Notes: generated by a model from the letters alone, not told the origin. DNA of 64,000 nt from Zelopaecilomyces penicillatus (GCA_005765155.1 VCCP01000005.1:3100001-3164000); one strand, 5' to 3'; counted from the stretch's first letter, positions 1 through 14,682 are shown. Made by a program: numbers and translations.

Positions 1-2400
1 TTATTTTAATATTATATATTAATAAGAAATTAAATAAGGATATAATTAAATAATAATAAAGATTAAGGGAATAAAATAAGATAATATAGGTATTAAAGGA
101 GATAATAAAGATAAAAAAGGATAATATATATAAGATATCTTTTTATAAAAGAGAGCTTTATAAGTATATAAGGGTTTAAATTAATAATCCTTTATAATTA
201 TATATAATTATTTAATTAAAGATACCTTTTATTATAAATAGCTCTTTCTTTAAAATATAGTTTTTTATTATATTTAATAATAATTTATAGCTAGTAAATA
301 ATATATATTTTTATTTATATACTTTTTAAAGAGGCTGTCTTTTAGCTTTTATAATTTTTCCTTTTTTATCTTATAATTTAATCTTTTTAACTTTAAGATT
401 ATTAATCTATTTTTTATTCTTTTTAGGTTTTTAATATAAATATTATTTAATTATAAAAACTAATTAAGATAATATTTATTCTTAGCTCTTTAATATTAAT
501 TTTATTATAAATATAATTATTCTATATAATATAATTATTTATAAAGTTATTTTATTATAGAATAATTATATTAAATTCTTTAATAATATTAAATTATCTT
601 TTATAATAGAAGTAATAATAAATTATAAAGCCTGTCTGATTTAGTATTATTTAATCTTTATAAACTAATACTAATCCTTTTTTTTATTTTTAGATTTAGA
701 TATTATTTCAAGTATAGATTTTAAAGGGGGTGAATATAAACTAAATAAATTACCCTTTTTATTTTAAGGTATTCTTTATTATTAAGTTTATAAGAGATAT
801 ATTTAATACTTTTATATAACTAGCTAAGGGCTGAAGTTTTAAATAAAATTTCTAGAAAAATAATCTTTATAATATTTAAGAATATTTTATATTAAAGTCT
901 ATTATAAAAACTCAAGTACCTTACTTTATATTTATATTAATTAAAATAAGGTATATTTATAGATATTTCTTTAATATTTTAATAAAATAAAAAGAAAGAA
1001 TCTACTCTTTATTTATTAATTATTATAGGGTTATTAATCTAATCTTATATTTTTATTATATATAATCCTTCTTAATTATTATTATAGTTATTAAGAAGTA
1101 TATTATATAATTATATTATTTATATATTTTAATTCTAAATAAATATAATAGATATTATTTAAATTATAAACAGGATAAATATATAGATTATAAGTAAAGA
1201 GGATTTTATAGCTATTAATCTAAATTAAAGGATAAGAGAAAGTAAATAATTTTCTTAAAAAAGGATTAGATTAAAGAATTAAAGGGATTAATTATTCTAG
1301 ATTTCTTAAATATATCTACTACTTTTTATTTATAGAAATATTAACTATTAATTTTAAGGGTTAGGTATATAATAAAATAGGATATAAATAAAATAATAAA
1401 AAAAAACCTTAATAGGATTTAATAGATATAGATAGGATTAAATAGTTTTTTAATTACTAGGATATAGGTTTAGTTTAAAAGGGATAGAATAAATTAATTT
1501 TAGGATAATAGTATTAATTATATAATCTAAATAATTTAGTATTAATAAATAAATTAATTTTTAAAGGTATTAATTAATCTTTATAAAATAAAGTAAATTA
1601 ATAAAAAAATATAATTAATTTAATATAATATTATAAAATATATATATAATAAAATAAGAAAGGGATTTATATAAATAGGAAAATTAAAAAAAGATAATAT
1701 TATAATACTAAAATAATTTATAAGAACTCCTGTTTTTAATAGGAATTTAATAAGTTTTTTAAAGTAAAAGAAAAGATTTTAAATATATAAGTATAAGCTT
1801 TATTTAATCTTAATTAATATAGATATAAGATAGATTTAAAAATAGATTTATATTTAAAAGTATAGTAAAATCAGATTAATATAGATTAAAGAAAGATTAT
1901 AAAGGAATAAGATTAATAAGGATTATTTAATTATTAATATAGAAATAGTTTAGTTATTATAATTAAGGTTTAGGAGTATTAATTATTTATTATAATTAGT
2001 TTAATATAATTGGTTTATATATTAATAATAGAATATTATATATAAAGAATGAAATTTATTATATCTTTTAAAAAATATTATTAAGATCCTTTTTATTAAG
2101 GATTTTTAAATAGAATTTAAGCTAGAAAATCCTTAGTTTAAATATATAAAAAGTTATATGTATATTTAAAGTAAATATAATTAATATATACTCTTCTAGT
2201 ATTAGATTAGGCTAAGGATTATAACTTTAAATTAAGGTTTAATAGCTAATAATAAATCTAAGAAATCTTCTTTAAGATTAATATTAGAGTTAGAGTCTTA
2301 GGGTATTATTTAATTAATAGATAAGTTAAAGTATATATAGAGGTTTAATAATTCTAGCTCTCTCTTTTCCTTATATAATTCTTATTTATCTTTAGATTTA
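1..2400 (-). pseudogene. A1 post-integrase accessory region (partial)
   Basis: This is the 3' accessory region of family A, matching A2 22960-25370 and A3 51870-54250 in reverse complement. I do not recognise a protein here. Short frames can be traced on both strands, but stops are frequent and the strand of any real gene cannot be settled from this copy. It is more AT-rich than the A3 version. It could be untranslated sequence or a decayed extra gene. Confidence 0.35.
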
Positions 2401-5400
2401 AAAAGCTATATCTTAATATTAAATATCTATTAACTATACTTATCTTTAATAAACTTCTTTAAATAGTTTTTAAAACAGATCTTATTTAAGAGAATCCTAT
2501 TTATTATATAAAATATATATATTTTAATAATATCTATTTATAAAGCAATTTAATATAAGCTATATTAGTATATTATTATCTTTATTATATAGGATTTATC
2601 CTACTTCTTAGATATATTATATATAAGCATTAGATTATTTAATATTAGTTAATTATATTCTAATTAAAGTATATATTTATTAGTAGTATCTATTCTTATT
2701 ATTAATTTCTTTCTAAAATTAATCATTTTTTCTCTAGCTTTTATTATATCTTCTAATCTTTTTTTTAGTATTTAAATACAAGATTTAAATAAATCCTTAG
2801 TATTAATAAGAATATCCTAATTAATAAGCCTTTATATTAGAAATTTAATTTTAAATAGTAAGATAGGGTTATATCTATATATAAGATAAAAGATAGAGAA
2901 GCTATAGGATAATTTAATTATAATTCTATCTATAAAAATAACTGCTTTAAGGTATCTTATTTATTTAGAGTTCTCTTTTAATATCTTTACTATTATAAAT
3001 ATAAGGCTTTAATAATTAATTTTAATTATAGAATTAATTATAAGATTATACCTAGATATTTAAATATATTTTATACTCTAATTAAATAGTATTTAAAAGA
3101 GAAGCCCTTTTATTTTAGGTTTATTATTAATAACTATATAAAGTATAAGTTTATATTATTATATTAAGGTTATAATAAATCTAATTATAGCCCTTAAATT
3201 AATTTATTATATTAATTAAACTTTTATTTATTTGATTAAATTATAATAAGCTTTTATAAGGAAGTTTATATTATAATTAAATAATATATATTATAAATCA
3301 AAGTATACTTTTAATATTAGCTATTTAAATAATATTAAAATTACTGATTCTCTATTCTATTATAATATAAACTTTTAATATTTAAGGTAATAAACTATAA
3401 CTAAGGAAATATTATTCTATATCTTTTTTTAATAATACCTATTAAAAAGAGTTTTAAAAATAATTATATTATCTTTATACCCTTAAACTATATAGTAGCT
3501 TATTATTAATTTCTTATAAATAAATAAATTATTAATAATTAATATAAGATAGTTTTTTTTATAGATTAGCCTTAGCTAAAGTTTTTTATTTTTAATAAAG
3601 AATCTTTAAGCTTTCTAATATGATATCCTAAATTATACTCTATTAAGATTAGATAATCTCTCTAATAAATATAAAAATCTAGCAATCTACTAGGACTCTA
3701 TAGAATATCCAGATTCTAGTATATCTAATTATATTAATCTAAGATATATATTAATTATATCCTTTAAATCCTCTTTAATTTTAATATTTATTTAATTAAA
3801 TAGCCTTAATCCTTTCTAAGAAAATCTATCTATTATATTATTATTTTTCCTAGAAATATATTTAATAGTAAAATTAAATAATATAATATAATTAATCTAA
3901 TAGATAATAAAACTATCTAATATATTATAAATAGTATTATTAAGCTAATATATAAGGATATATATATTTATCTTTAAAATAAATTATATATTATAGATAT
4001 ATCCTTTAAGCCTTTAAAATATAAAAAGAATAGTCTTATATTCTTATTTTATTTTATTATAGCTATATTTAATCTTATTTTAATAATTACTTTTAAATCT
4101 AATTAAGTATTATTATTTATTTAGGATTTATATTAAAACTATTTTCTATCCTTTAAGGCTGGTATTTATTATAAATATAATTTCTTTACTCTTTTTAAAA
4201 AGATTAAATAATATTAGAATAAAGGTAATTATTATTATATCCCTAAGCTTAACTATTATCTTTAATTATAATCCTTTTTACTTTTAAGAAGCTTCCTTTT
4301 ATAATAGAATAGTAAAAGAAAGAGTAATAATAGTAAAGTTATATATTTAAATTTAATAGTAATTAATAAATCTAAGAAAGGCCTTAATATCTATTATATT
4401 ATAATAAATAAGTTATTCTAGGATTTTAATAATCTTTTTTTTAATTAATTTCTTTTTAGATATCCTATAAAGGAATCTAATAATAATAATTATATTTTAA
4501 TAATATCGTGATTTCTTTTTTAATATTATATATTTAAAGAGCTTAATATTAAAAAGGATTTTATTAAGGTTTTATAAATATTTAAATATATATTTCTATA
4601 TCCTAGGAAGAATCTTTTTATTATTATAAATAGATTATAATCTATATATAATAATATTATTAAGAAAGGGTTTATAGATATCTAGAATAAGATTAAATAA
4701 GATTTGAATTATAATTTTTATAAATTAAGCTATAGAATTTATAATACTTTAAAGGAGTATATATATCCTTAAAAGATTAATAATAAAAGAAAATATAATA
4801 AGATCTTTATTCTTTTTATTTAATAGGATTTAATTATAATTAAAAAAGAAATCTAATAATAAAAGTATAATATATATAAAGAAATTAATATTAAAGAAAT
4901 TAATATTAAAAGAGATAAATATATCTTTAAGAATAATAATATTATATTTTATAATAATATTAATTAAATAAAATCCCTTATCCTTTTTCTTAATAAAGAA
5001 ATATTAATTCTTATAGAAGGTATAAGACTCTTTTAATATATAATTCTTAAAATATATCTTTAATAATTTTATAGCTTTTACTTTTAATCCTTATAGAATA
5101 AGGATAAAATATATCTATTAAACTAAATAAGAAATTATTTTAATAATTTAAGGAGATATAATTAATAGATTAAGTATTTTATTTTCTTTAAATTATTAAG
5201 ATAAAGCTTATTTTTTATTATAAAGGATCTTTAAGAAAATATTAATCTTTTATTAAATTAATATATCCTTAATTTAAAAGAGGATTTCCTTAAGGTATTC
5301 TTTATAAAGTTAAGATCCCTTAGATATATTAAAGAATTTTAAAGTAATATATTTAATAAAGGGTATATCTAGATTAATTCTTTCTTTTACTTTCTTTTAC

Positions 5401-6140
5401 TTTTTCTTTTTTTAAAATAGGTTATTATTAGATATAGATCTATTTAAAGGAATATTATTAATAGGATTGATTTTATTAGCCTTTTTCTTATATAAGGTAT
5501 AAATATATACCTTAAGGGGATTATATAATCAGTGTATTTCTTTTCTTTTAGATTTTTCTTTTTTTTTAAAAAGTTTAATTTATTCTTAATTATTTTTAAA
5601 GCTTTAATATATTGCTTTATAGACTCTATTAATATATATCTAATAATTGCTTTATTATTATTAAAGATAAGCTTTATTAATATTTCTTTATTATCCTTAA
5701 AAAGCTATTCTAGATTAATTAATTCTTTATTATTAATTATATCTCTAATAATATAATTAATATTTAATTTTTTAAGGAGTTAGATTTATTTTATTTTTAA
5801 TAAATAATACCTATAATAAAAGTAATTATTTATATTTATTTTATTTAATATTATATATATAAATCTCTGCTTTTATAAGAATAATTAAATAATAGCTTAG
5901 CTGTTTTAATAAATAGTATCCTTAGGATAAAGGGTATTATAACTCTATCTAATACTATATATAGATAAATAGATATTTAAATAATTTCTATATAGAGTTA
6001 AACTTCTGTTTTCTTAATTATTTAAATAGATTGCTTAAAGAATAATATTATTTTAATCTTAATTAAATTATATTTAACCTTATATTTTTTAGCTAATAAT
6101 TCTAAGATAATATTACTATTAAAGCTTAAATTAATAAGTA
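2400..6140 (-). pseudogene. pol: A1 pol remnant (protease, RT, RNase H, integrase)
   Basis: Decayed Ty3/Gypsy polyprotein on the minus strand. In reading order: protease at about 6060-6140; reverse transcriptase at about 4400-5150, with the catalytic FLDD box now reading FLNN at 4656-4667; RNase H at about 3780-4150; integrase at about 2700-3750; and an integrase C-terminal module at about 2430-2650. All are placed by alignment with A2 and A3. Both Asp codons of the polymerase box have become Asn (GAY to AAT), which would abolish activity. Many in-frame stops are present. It is non-functional and was once the replication and integration machinery of the element. Confidence 0.8.
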
Positions 6141-8972
6141 TATTTATTACTTTCTCTTTTTAAGAATTAATTTTAATTTAAATCTTAGGTATTTATTATA
6201 TATTTAATAACCAATAATTATTTAAGTATATTTAAATAATTTTATAAGGTATTTTATTAAAAAAGAAGCTTATATTATTATAAAGATTATTTTTAATTAA
6301 TTCTAGAATATAAAAATAATATAAGCCTAATAAATCTATATTATATTAATCTTAATTAGATAATATTATTTAATACTAACTATAATTAAAAGAGACTTCT
6401 TTCTATATCTTAATTATAACTATAATACTAATATATAATTATTTAATTAATTTATTAAAAAAGGCTTTATTATAACTTATCTATAGATAAACTTAAATTA
6501 CTTTTATTATATTCTTTAGCTTTATTAAAAATATAGGATTATTTAATCTATTCCTAGGGATATAATAGACTTTTATTATATCTTTAGTTTAATCTAATAG
6601 ATTCTAGCCTATAATTATCCTAAGCTCTAAATTAAGATTAATTAATATATAAAGTAGTATAATAATTATTTTTATAAACAAGATCTTCTTTAGTTTTAAT
6701 TAATAATAAGGAGATCTTATACTTTAATTTATTATTTATAATATATTCTTAGGTATAGTTATTAGATTAAAAGGTATTATTCTATCTAATATTAAGGTAG
6801 TTTTAAAAATAAGCTTTTAATATATAATAATTAAAGGTTTAATTAATTCTTTATTATTATTTCTTTATCTTTTTTTTTTATTAATATTTATATTAATTAT
6901 ATATATTAATATTATTTAATCCTTTATCTTTTTATATTAAAAGAGTAATATAAAAAAAATTTAGATTATATTTTTATTAAATATAATATTTAAATATTAT
7001 AACTTTATAGGTTATTATTTAAAGCCTAGATAAAAGATATATTTTTTAAAGATAATATCTTTATATTTATTTAATATTTATTTAAAGTATTAAAAAGCTT
7101 TAATTTTAATTAAAAGGATAAGAGATATAATTATATAATCAGGGAAGTTAATAGCTTAAGCTATTATAAGCTTTTAATAGTATCCTTTTATTTTAAGAAA
7201 CTGCTATATAATAATAAGAGAAATTATACTTTAATTTATAATATATCCTAGATTTAATATCCTAATATATAAATTATATATATAGAATCTAAGTTTAATA
7301 TTATATATTAATTTATTATAATAGAAGGGAAAATAGTTTAATAAATTATAATATTAATAATTATTCTTATTTTATCTTCCTTAAAAGAAAGAGATATTAA
7401 AATCTTTATTATTATTAAGATTAAATATTATTTAATTAAATAAAAAACTTATTAAGCCTTTATATTATAAATCCTTATTAATATATATATTAATACTTAT
7501 TTATATTTTAATAATTATTTAAATAATATCTTTCTTAATAGCTATATTAATCTTAAGGTTATTAATAAGCTTAATTAATTTCTTTATATCTATTAGCTTA
7601 GCTTTAAAGAATATAGTTTTAATAATAATTAAAAAGAACTTTTTTTTAAGATAAAGATTTTATATAACTGGATTCTTTATTATAATAATTTAATTAAGTA
7701 TTATTTTAATAATAATTATATTTATTTGGTTTTTAAGATTATTAAAAGTCTTGTATTATTTAATAGCTAGTTTAATAGTTATTTAATTATTAAAGTATCC
7801 TTAAAGCTATTTATATAATATTTTGATAAAGGGAAAACAATATACATAACAATACTAACACCACCCATAGAACTGCAGGGTGATTTTAGGGTAGTTACAT
7901 AGCCAGTATAGTCCATAAGGATTAAATAGGTAAGAAAAGCCATAAAGCAGCGATATAATGAATTGAACTTGAGGGTTTAATTGATCATCCTATAACTGAT
8001 TAGATAAAGAAGATAGCTTTTTAATAGCTAGTCTTTTAAATACTCTAGAAAATTCTTAGATAGAAGGGGAAAAAAAAACTTGAATTCGATGATATCTACC
8101 TATTCAAATAGCCCGGGTATGGCCTATCTACTTATATAGTTCAATCCCCCTAAGTGCAGCTTATACAGCTATGGCTTAGTCAACTAGCAAGGGGGTATAT
8201 TCAACCCAGCCATCAAAATATCTTTTTAAATTTATAAGGATTATTAATAGAATTTACTTAAATAATTTTAATAAGGAGCCTTACTAGTATAGTCTTATAT
8301 AATATATAAGATAATAATTTTAAATCCTTTTAATTTAAATTATATTAAAAAGTATAGAATCTATATCTATTAAGCTAGTTTAGAATATTTTTAATAAACT
8401 CTAGATGCTATTATTTAAATACTTTTAAATAATCTTTATATAATCTTAATTATTATAAATCTTTTTTAAAGAAATAATTCTTTAATACTTCTTTAATTTT
8501 TATTTATAAAAGATTATAGATAAATCCTTAGATAATATCTTTATAGGTATTAATTATATAATATATAAAATAATTATATTTCTTTTTATTAATTATATTA
8601 TTATTTTTTATTTTAAGCTTATAATTTAAAAGATATTTAATAATATTAATCCTATTAAAGTATTTAATAAGCTTAAGGTTAATAATATATCTTTTAGGTT
8701 TATTTATAATAAGAATATCTTTAAGATTATTAAGAAAAGTAGTATTAATTTTAATAATATTATCCCTTAATTAATTAATTAATTATAAGCCTAATCTATT
8801 AAAGGAAGGGTTATTAAAATTTATAATAGATATTATATTAGGTAAAGAAATACTTAAAATAAGGATATTAAAGGTAATAATCTTAAAAGTAATAATTCTA
8901 ATAATAGAGTTAAAGCTGTTTAAAGGTTTTCTTTTTTAATATAAAGAGTATTTATTTAAATTAAGGGCTAGT
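6140..8972 (-). pseudogene. gag: A1 gag remnant, split by a solo LTR
   Basis: Minus-strand Gag remnant collinear with A2 gag. A ghost CCHC zinc knuckle lies at 7318-7359: the spacing C-x2-C-x4-H-x4-C is kept, but every Cys and His codon now reads Tyr (TAT). The frame is interrupted by a 395-bp solo LTR at 7822-8216, and the sequence resumes on the other side after one copy of the 5-bp duplication. Intact Gag would form the capsid and bind the RNA. Start and end are approximate and taken from alignment with the other copies. Confidence 0.7.
7822..8216 (-). repeat. Solo LTR of family A, nested in A1 gag
   Basis: A 395-bp family A LTR standing alone in the minus orientation. It is flanked by AATAT at 7817-7821 and 8217-8221, and removing the LTR with one AATAT restores the gag sequence seen uninterrupted in A2 near 17555. 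It keeps many CA, TG and CG dinucleotides, far more than the surrounding A1, so it escaped much of the mutation. It probably arose when a full element recombined between its two LTRs and lost the interior. Confidence 0.93.
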
Positions 8973-9902
8973 GATATATTAAGAAGATTAAATAGTAATA
9001 AAGGCTTTTTATTATAAAGGTATTTAAATATCTAGTTTAAGAAGAAGTTATTTTAATTTTTATATAATAATATTTTATTAATTATATCCTAATATTAATA
9101 TAAAATCTTTCCTTTAGGGATAGATATTATATTTAAATTAAGGATAATAGTTCTTATATTATTATAATTAAATAATATTTTATTTCTAAAATATTAAGAT
9201 TATTTTTGAATAAAAAGCTTCTTTAATATTAAGGATAAGATTTATAAGAAAAGAAAAGAGATAAAAGTATTTCCTAAGATTAATTAAATTCTTAAAATAT
9301 TAATCTATAATATAAAAAAGTAAAATTAAGGATTAATATATAATTAATACTATTTATTATTAATTAAATAATTAATATTAAAAGCTATATAAATTAATTA
9401 TTTATAATGGTTTTTTCTATACTTATTTATATTTTAATTAAATAAAATTAATAAATTTAAGGTATTTTATTTTTTTAATTTAATATTTAATATATAAATT
9501 ATTATTTATATATATTTTAAATAAAAGCTTATCTTAGGATTAAATGAATTTTTTTTTTTAATAGTTTAGTATTCTATAGTATTAGATTTTAATAGAAAAG
9601 AAATTAATAATATCTTATTATTTAATTAAGATAGTATATAATATCCTTATTTTATAGATTTTAAGTCTTTTAATAAATAAGCTTAGCTCTTTTATTTCTA
9701 GATTTCTGGGTTATTATTTTTAAAGGTATCTCTTAATTATATTAATTAGAAAATCTTATAAGAGTATTTATAATAATTCTTCTTAGATTAGTCCTTATAA
9801 TAGCTTAAAAATACTCTTAAATATATTATATTATTAATCTAGTATTAATTAATCCTTTTAATAATAAAGTAAATAAGATATCCTTTTATCTTAATTATTA
9901 GT
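8973..9902 (-). other. A1 untranslated leader between 5' LTR and gag
   Basis: About 0.9 kb between the LTR and the first traceable gag frame, collinear with the A2 and A3 leaders. I see no gene in it. It is presumably the leader carrying primer binding and packaging signals. Confidence 0.5.
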
Positions 9903-10298
9903 TTTAATAAGAGGAAAATAATATATATAATAATATTAATACTATTTATAGAATTATAGGGTGATTTTAAGGTAGTTATATAGCTAGTATAGTTTATAAG
10001 GATTAAATAGGTAAAAAAAGCTATAAAGTAATAATATAATAAATTAAATTTAAGGGATTAATTAATTATCCTATAACTAATTAAATAAAAAAGATAGTTT
10101 TTTAATAATTAGTTTTTTAAATATATTAGAAAATTCTTAGGTAGAAAGGAAAAAAAAAACTTGAATTTAATGATATCTTTCTTATTTAAATAGCCTGGGT
10201 ATAGCTTATCTACTTATATAGCTCAATCCCCTTAAATACAGCTTATATAATTATAGCTTAGTTAATTAATAAGAGGGTGTGTTCAATCCAGTCATTAA
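9903..10298 (-). repeat. A1 5' LTR
   Basis: 396-bp LTR in the minus orientation, followed to the left by family A leader, which marks it as the 5' LTR. It aligns end to end with the solo LTR at 7822-8216 but has lost most CA and TG steps. It is followed on the right by AATAT, which in element orientation is the ATATT target duplication. Confidence 0.9.
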
Positions 10299-10303
10299 AA
10301 TAT

Positions 10304-11060
10304 AAGATTTAAAAGATACTTATATATCTATAAAAAGCTAGCCTATTTATTAATATTAATAAATATATATTTATTATAATTATTATTTAATATCTAGGAT
10401 TTATTATTAAAATAGAAAAAGCTATTTATTTAATCCTAGAAAAGATTATAGCTATAAAAGAATAGAAAATACTAATATAAATATATAAAATTAAGAGTTT
10501 TTTAAGATTTATTAACTTTTATTAAGAATTTATATTATTATTCTTTATTTTAATTAAATTATTTATATATTTAATAAATAAAGAAATCCCTTTTTAATTA
10601 AGAGAAATAAAAGATTTAATTTTTAAAATATTAAAATAAGTATTTATCTTAAAGCTAATCTTAATTTAATAAAACCTTAAAAAGAATATAATAATAAAGA
10701 TATATTATTTAAAGAAAGTATAAAAGAAATATTTATTATAAATATATAATAATATCTTATTATTAATTATTTATTATTTAATTAAATTAATTATAATTAA
10801 AAGGAATTATATAATCTATAATAAAAAGCTTTTAATAATTATAATCTATTTAAAAGCTTAATTAATTAAATTAAAAGGGATAATAAAATTATTTATTATC
10901 CTTATTAATTATAAGAATTTAAAGTATTTTATTAATCTAAAAGAATGTTTTAAATAATAAACTTAATAAATAAAAATACTCTCTCTTTCTTAATACTATC
11001 TTTATTATTATTTTAACTCTTAAATAACCTAATCTAATATCTTTTTAAAAAGAGAATAAA
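10304..11060 (+). pseudogene. pol: Family C Ty3/Gypsy RT C-terminus and RNase H remnant
   Basis: The frame starts after the polymerase active site, because the A1 insertion removed continuity at 10298. YLGFII is readable at 10391-10408 and is typical of the Ty3/Gypsy RT thumb. It is followed by residues resembling the 'SFLGFANFYRRFI' segment (now SFLRFINFY at about 10495-10521) and a 'NKEIPF' segment. A second block at 10907-10930 reads NYKNLKYF, a decayed TDHKNLEYF of RNase H, followed by the RW..LS.F segment. Trp, Gln and Arg codons have become stops. It belongs to neither family A nor B, which have different sequence here. The missing N-terminal half should lie beyond the left edge, past A1. 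Confidence 0.75.
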
Positions 11061-14000
11061 ATATAAAAGATAAAAAAGCTATTCTAATATAGATTATATA
11101 CTTTATCTAGATAATCTTAATAAATACTCTTACTTCTTTTAATAATAATCTAATTAATCTCTTAAATAAAATAATATTATTTAAAAATATTTATTTATTT
11201 AGCTTTTAAGATTAAGTATTTTAAAAGAAGCTAATTTATAAATATTATCTATATATAATTAAAGCAAATATATATTATTTCTTAATAAAAACTAAAATAA
11301 AAAAATAAATAATAGATTATATTATAAATATATAAAAAGTATTAATATATTAAAATTAATTTTAGCTTTAAAATTTAAAACCTTTAATTATTATAAGTAT
11401 TTAAAGAATATATAATTTATCCTTAATAAAATACTTAATATAAATATAAATATTTAAATTTCTTTATTATAATTATTATTAAAATAATATATTTTAATTA
11501 ATCTATTAATTTATATATAATTATTTAATATATTAAAGTAATTATATATTATAATAATAATATTAAAGATTACTTTAACCCTTATTTATTATTAATAGGT
11601 ATTAAATATAAATATTTATTAATTTTATAATAAAGCTCTTAAAATAAAATAATTTATTTAAATTTTTAATAATTATTATAGATTATTTATTAAAGTATAT
11701 ATAATTAAAGATTATAATATTAATAATAATTAAAATATATATAAAAAGATTTTAAGATATTTAATAGTATTTTTATAGATTCTTAAAAAAGATTATAAAT
11801 AAAAATTTAAATTAATTAAATTATTTCTAGATTATATTATATAAATTAATTAATATTAAATAATTCTTATTTATTATATATTATTTATAAATAAATAATA
11901 ATATAGAATATATAAATTAAAAGGTTTAGGCTATCCTATATATTATTATATATTTCTTATATTTTAATTAAATAAGTTATTTTCTAGTTTATTAATTAAT
12001 ATTAAATAATAAAGAATCCTTTATTATTAATATAAGCTTGAATAGATTATTAAATAAATTTAAGATTTATTTAACATAATAGAAATTATATTTAAATAAA
12101 GAAAAAATATTATTAAAAGAATAAATTATAATATTTCTTAATTATCTTTAATTAAAAACTAATCTTATATAAATAGCTATTATTTATTTATAATAATAAA
12201 CTTAAAAAACTATAAATAACTTTTAATATCTAATAAAATACTTTCTTTTTAAAAATAGAATCTAGCTTTCTTTTTATAATATTAAAATAAATTATTTAAA
12301 TTAAAAACTAGATTAATTATATATTAAATATAAAATAATTATTATTCTTATATCTTTAAAAATTATTTTTAATATATTTAAAAAGAATCTATTTTATCTT
12401 TTATATTAATTTAATAAAATAAATATTAAATAATCTATTTTATTTTAATAAATAATAAATAATAAATTAAATCCTTTTTAAATATTTAATAATAATAATA
12501 AAGATATAATATAAGAATAGAAAATAAAGTTTGTTTTAATAATAAAGAATATATAAAGATAAGGCTAAAAATATTAAGTATTTATAAAATAAAAAGAATA
12601 AAATAATCTAATATAAAAATTATTAAAGAATATATAATAATTATAAATATTAAATAACTTTAAAATAAAATAAAATAATATCTATTATTATAATAGTTTA
12701 ATAATATAATAATATTAAGATATAATATTATTATTAGATATTATATATTTATAAAAATAAATATAAATAAAAATAAAAATATTTTATATTATTATTTAGA
12801 AATAGATCTTAATTATTTATTAAATTTAAGATAGGTTTAAGCCTTCTTCTTTAATTAAGCCTTTAGCTTTAATTCCTTTTTATCTTAATTAATATTATCT
12901 TTATATTAAAAATACTTTTAAAATAAACTAAAAAAAGAAATATTATTATTATTAAATAATTAATAATAGCTTATATTTATAAAAAGATTAATAAAATAAA
13001 AACTATTAATAAAAAATATATTATTTTAAAATAAATATATCTTAAAAAAAAAGGATTTATCCTTAATAAGAACTTATATTAAGATTATAATCAGAATATA
13101 AGAGTATTCTAAGGATATATTTTAAATAATATAAAAATATATAAAGATATAATAATATTAATATTATTAATATTATTTATAGTCTTTATAAAAATAAAAA
13201 AAAGATTAATAATAATAATCTTTTAATAATTAAAAATCTTTTTAAATTAAATTAAGATCTAATTCTCTTTTTATTATTTAATTTATTATTAAGCTTATAT
13301 CTTCTTATTATATATAAAATACATCTTTTATTTAATTTAATAATCTTATTTAAATATTAATAAAACTATATTAAGAATACTATATATTTAAAAAGCTTAT
13401 ATAAAAATAAATAATTATATAATAAATCTTATTTTATTATTATATAAAGTTCTATAAATCACTTTTTATTAAGAATATAATAAGAATATTATAATAAAAT
13501 AATATATTTAAGGTATCTTAATCTAAAGATATATTAGAACTCTTAAAAATTAAATAACTAATATTATAGGATTATCTTAATAATGTAAAAATATTAATAA
13601 TATTTAAAATAAGATAAAAGAGAGAGATAGATATATATTTATAAATACTTATAAATATATTAGATTTTATTTTAGTAATCTTTAATATATATTTCTAGGT
13701 TTTTATTTAGGTTTTTTATTTTTAAATAAAAATAATTTATTTAATTATAATATTAATGGCTTTTATTATTATCTTAATTATAATATAATTATTATATATT
13801 ATATAATTATATAATATTATAAATATATTTTAGAATATATTATTATTTAATAAAAAGTAATTTTTATAATTATAAATAGAATATATTTTATAATATAATA
13901 TATAAGTATAAATAAAAAAAAGATTATAGTTTTTATAATTAATTAAATATAATTTTAAAATATAAGAAAAATATATTAATTTAATCTTTTTAGAAAATAT

Positions 14001-14682
14001 AATAGATTTCTTATTAAAATTATTAAAAATAATATAATTATTAATAATCTATTTCTTTTTTTAATAAAGAAAGAGCTATATATAATTAATTATAGCCTAT
14101 ATAAAGAACATAATATATATTTATAGATATTAAATAATTTAAATCTATATTTATATTAAATATATTATAATTTAAGAGAAAAGGAAAGAGATTTCTATCC
14201 TTAAATAATATATTTATAATACTTATTAATTTTATAATTAATAAAAAAAGGGATAATAAAAATTAAAATAATTTATTATTATATAAAAAAAAAGAATAGG
14301 ATTAAATTTTTTTTTTATTTAAATTAATAATATTTTTAATAAAAAATAAATAAAAGATATAGGATATAAAAAATAATAACTTAAAAAGAGTTAAGAATTT
14401 CTATTAGATTATTAAGATAATATATTATATATTTATCTTATATTTTTATTATCTAATAATTAAATAATACCTAGGTATTATAAAAGGAAAAAGAGTATAT
14501 TATAGGCTTAAGCTTAAGTATAAGCCTTAAATATAAATATAAAGCAGACCTAAATAAGGCTCTATTAATATAAAAAGAGGGATTATAATAGATACTTTTT
14601 ATTCTTTTTAAGTTTATTAATATTATTCTTAATACCAATTTATAGCAGCTATAAGACCAGCTTATTATATAGATTTTTAATA
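11061..14682 (+). other. Extremely AT-rich remnant, probable integrase and 3' part of family C
   Basis: About 3.6 kb of the most AT-extreme DNA in the window. By position after RNase H it should hold integrase, 3' untranslated sequence and perhaps the 3' LTR of family C. I could not recognise a zinc finger, catalytic motif or LTR boundary. A less mutated stretch at about 14490-14670 has more C and G and could be LTR or flanking sequence. No host gene is visible on either strand. Confidence 0.4.

Larger units (their letters stand above)
1..10298 (-). mobile_element. Ty3/Gypsy family A, copy A1, 5' part, minus strand
   Basis: Decayed LTR retrotransposon read right to left. Its 5' LTR is at 9903-10298, followed leftward by leader, gag, protease, reverse transcriptase, RNase H, integrase and part of the 3' accessory region; the rest lies beyond the left edge. 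The assignment rests on collinear reverse-complement similarity to copies A2 and A3 over the whole stretch: base 1 corresponds to about 25370 in A2. The right edge is followed by AATAT (10299-10303), the expected 5-bp target duplication, whose partner lies outside the window. It interrupts the family C element, whose reverse transcriptase resumes at once at 10304. A solo LTR is nested at 7822-8216. C and G loss is heavier than in A3. Confidence 0.9.

Noticed and set aside
5532..5756. 74-codon open frame on the plus strand, Phe/Ile/Leu rich
   Set aside because: Antisense to the A1 protease-RT linker and closed by stops in the other family A copies.
7822..8216. A 395-bp unit with short inverted ends, possibly a miniature DNA transposon
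   Set aside because: The same unit flanks the interior of A2 and A3 as a direct repeat, so it is an LTR.
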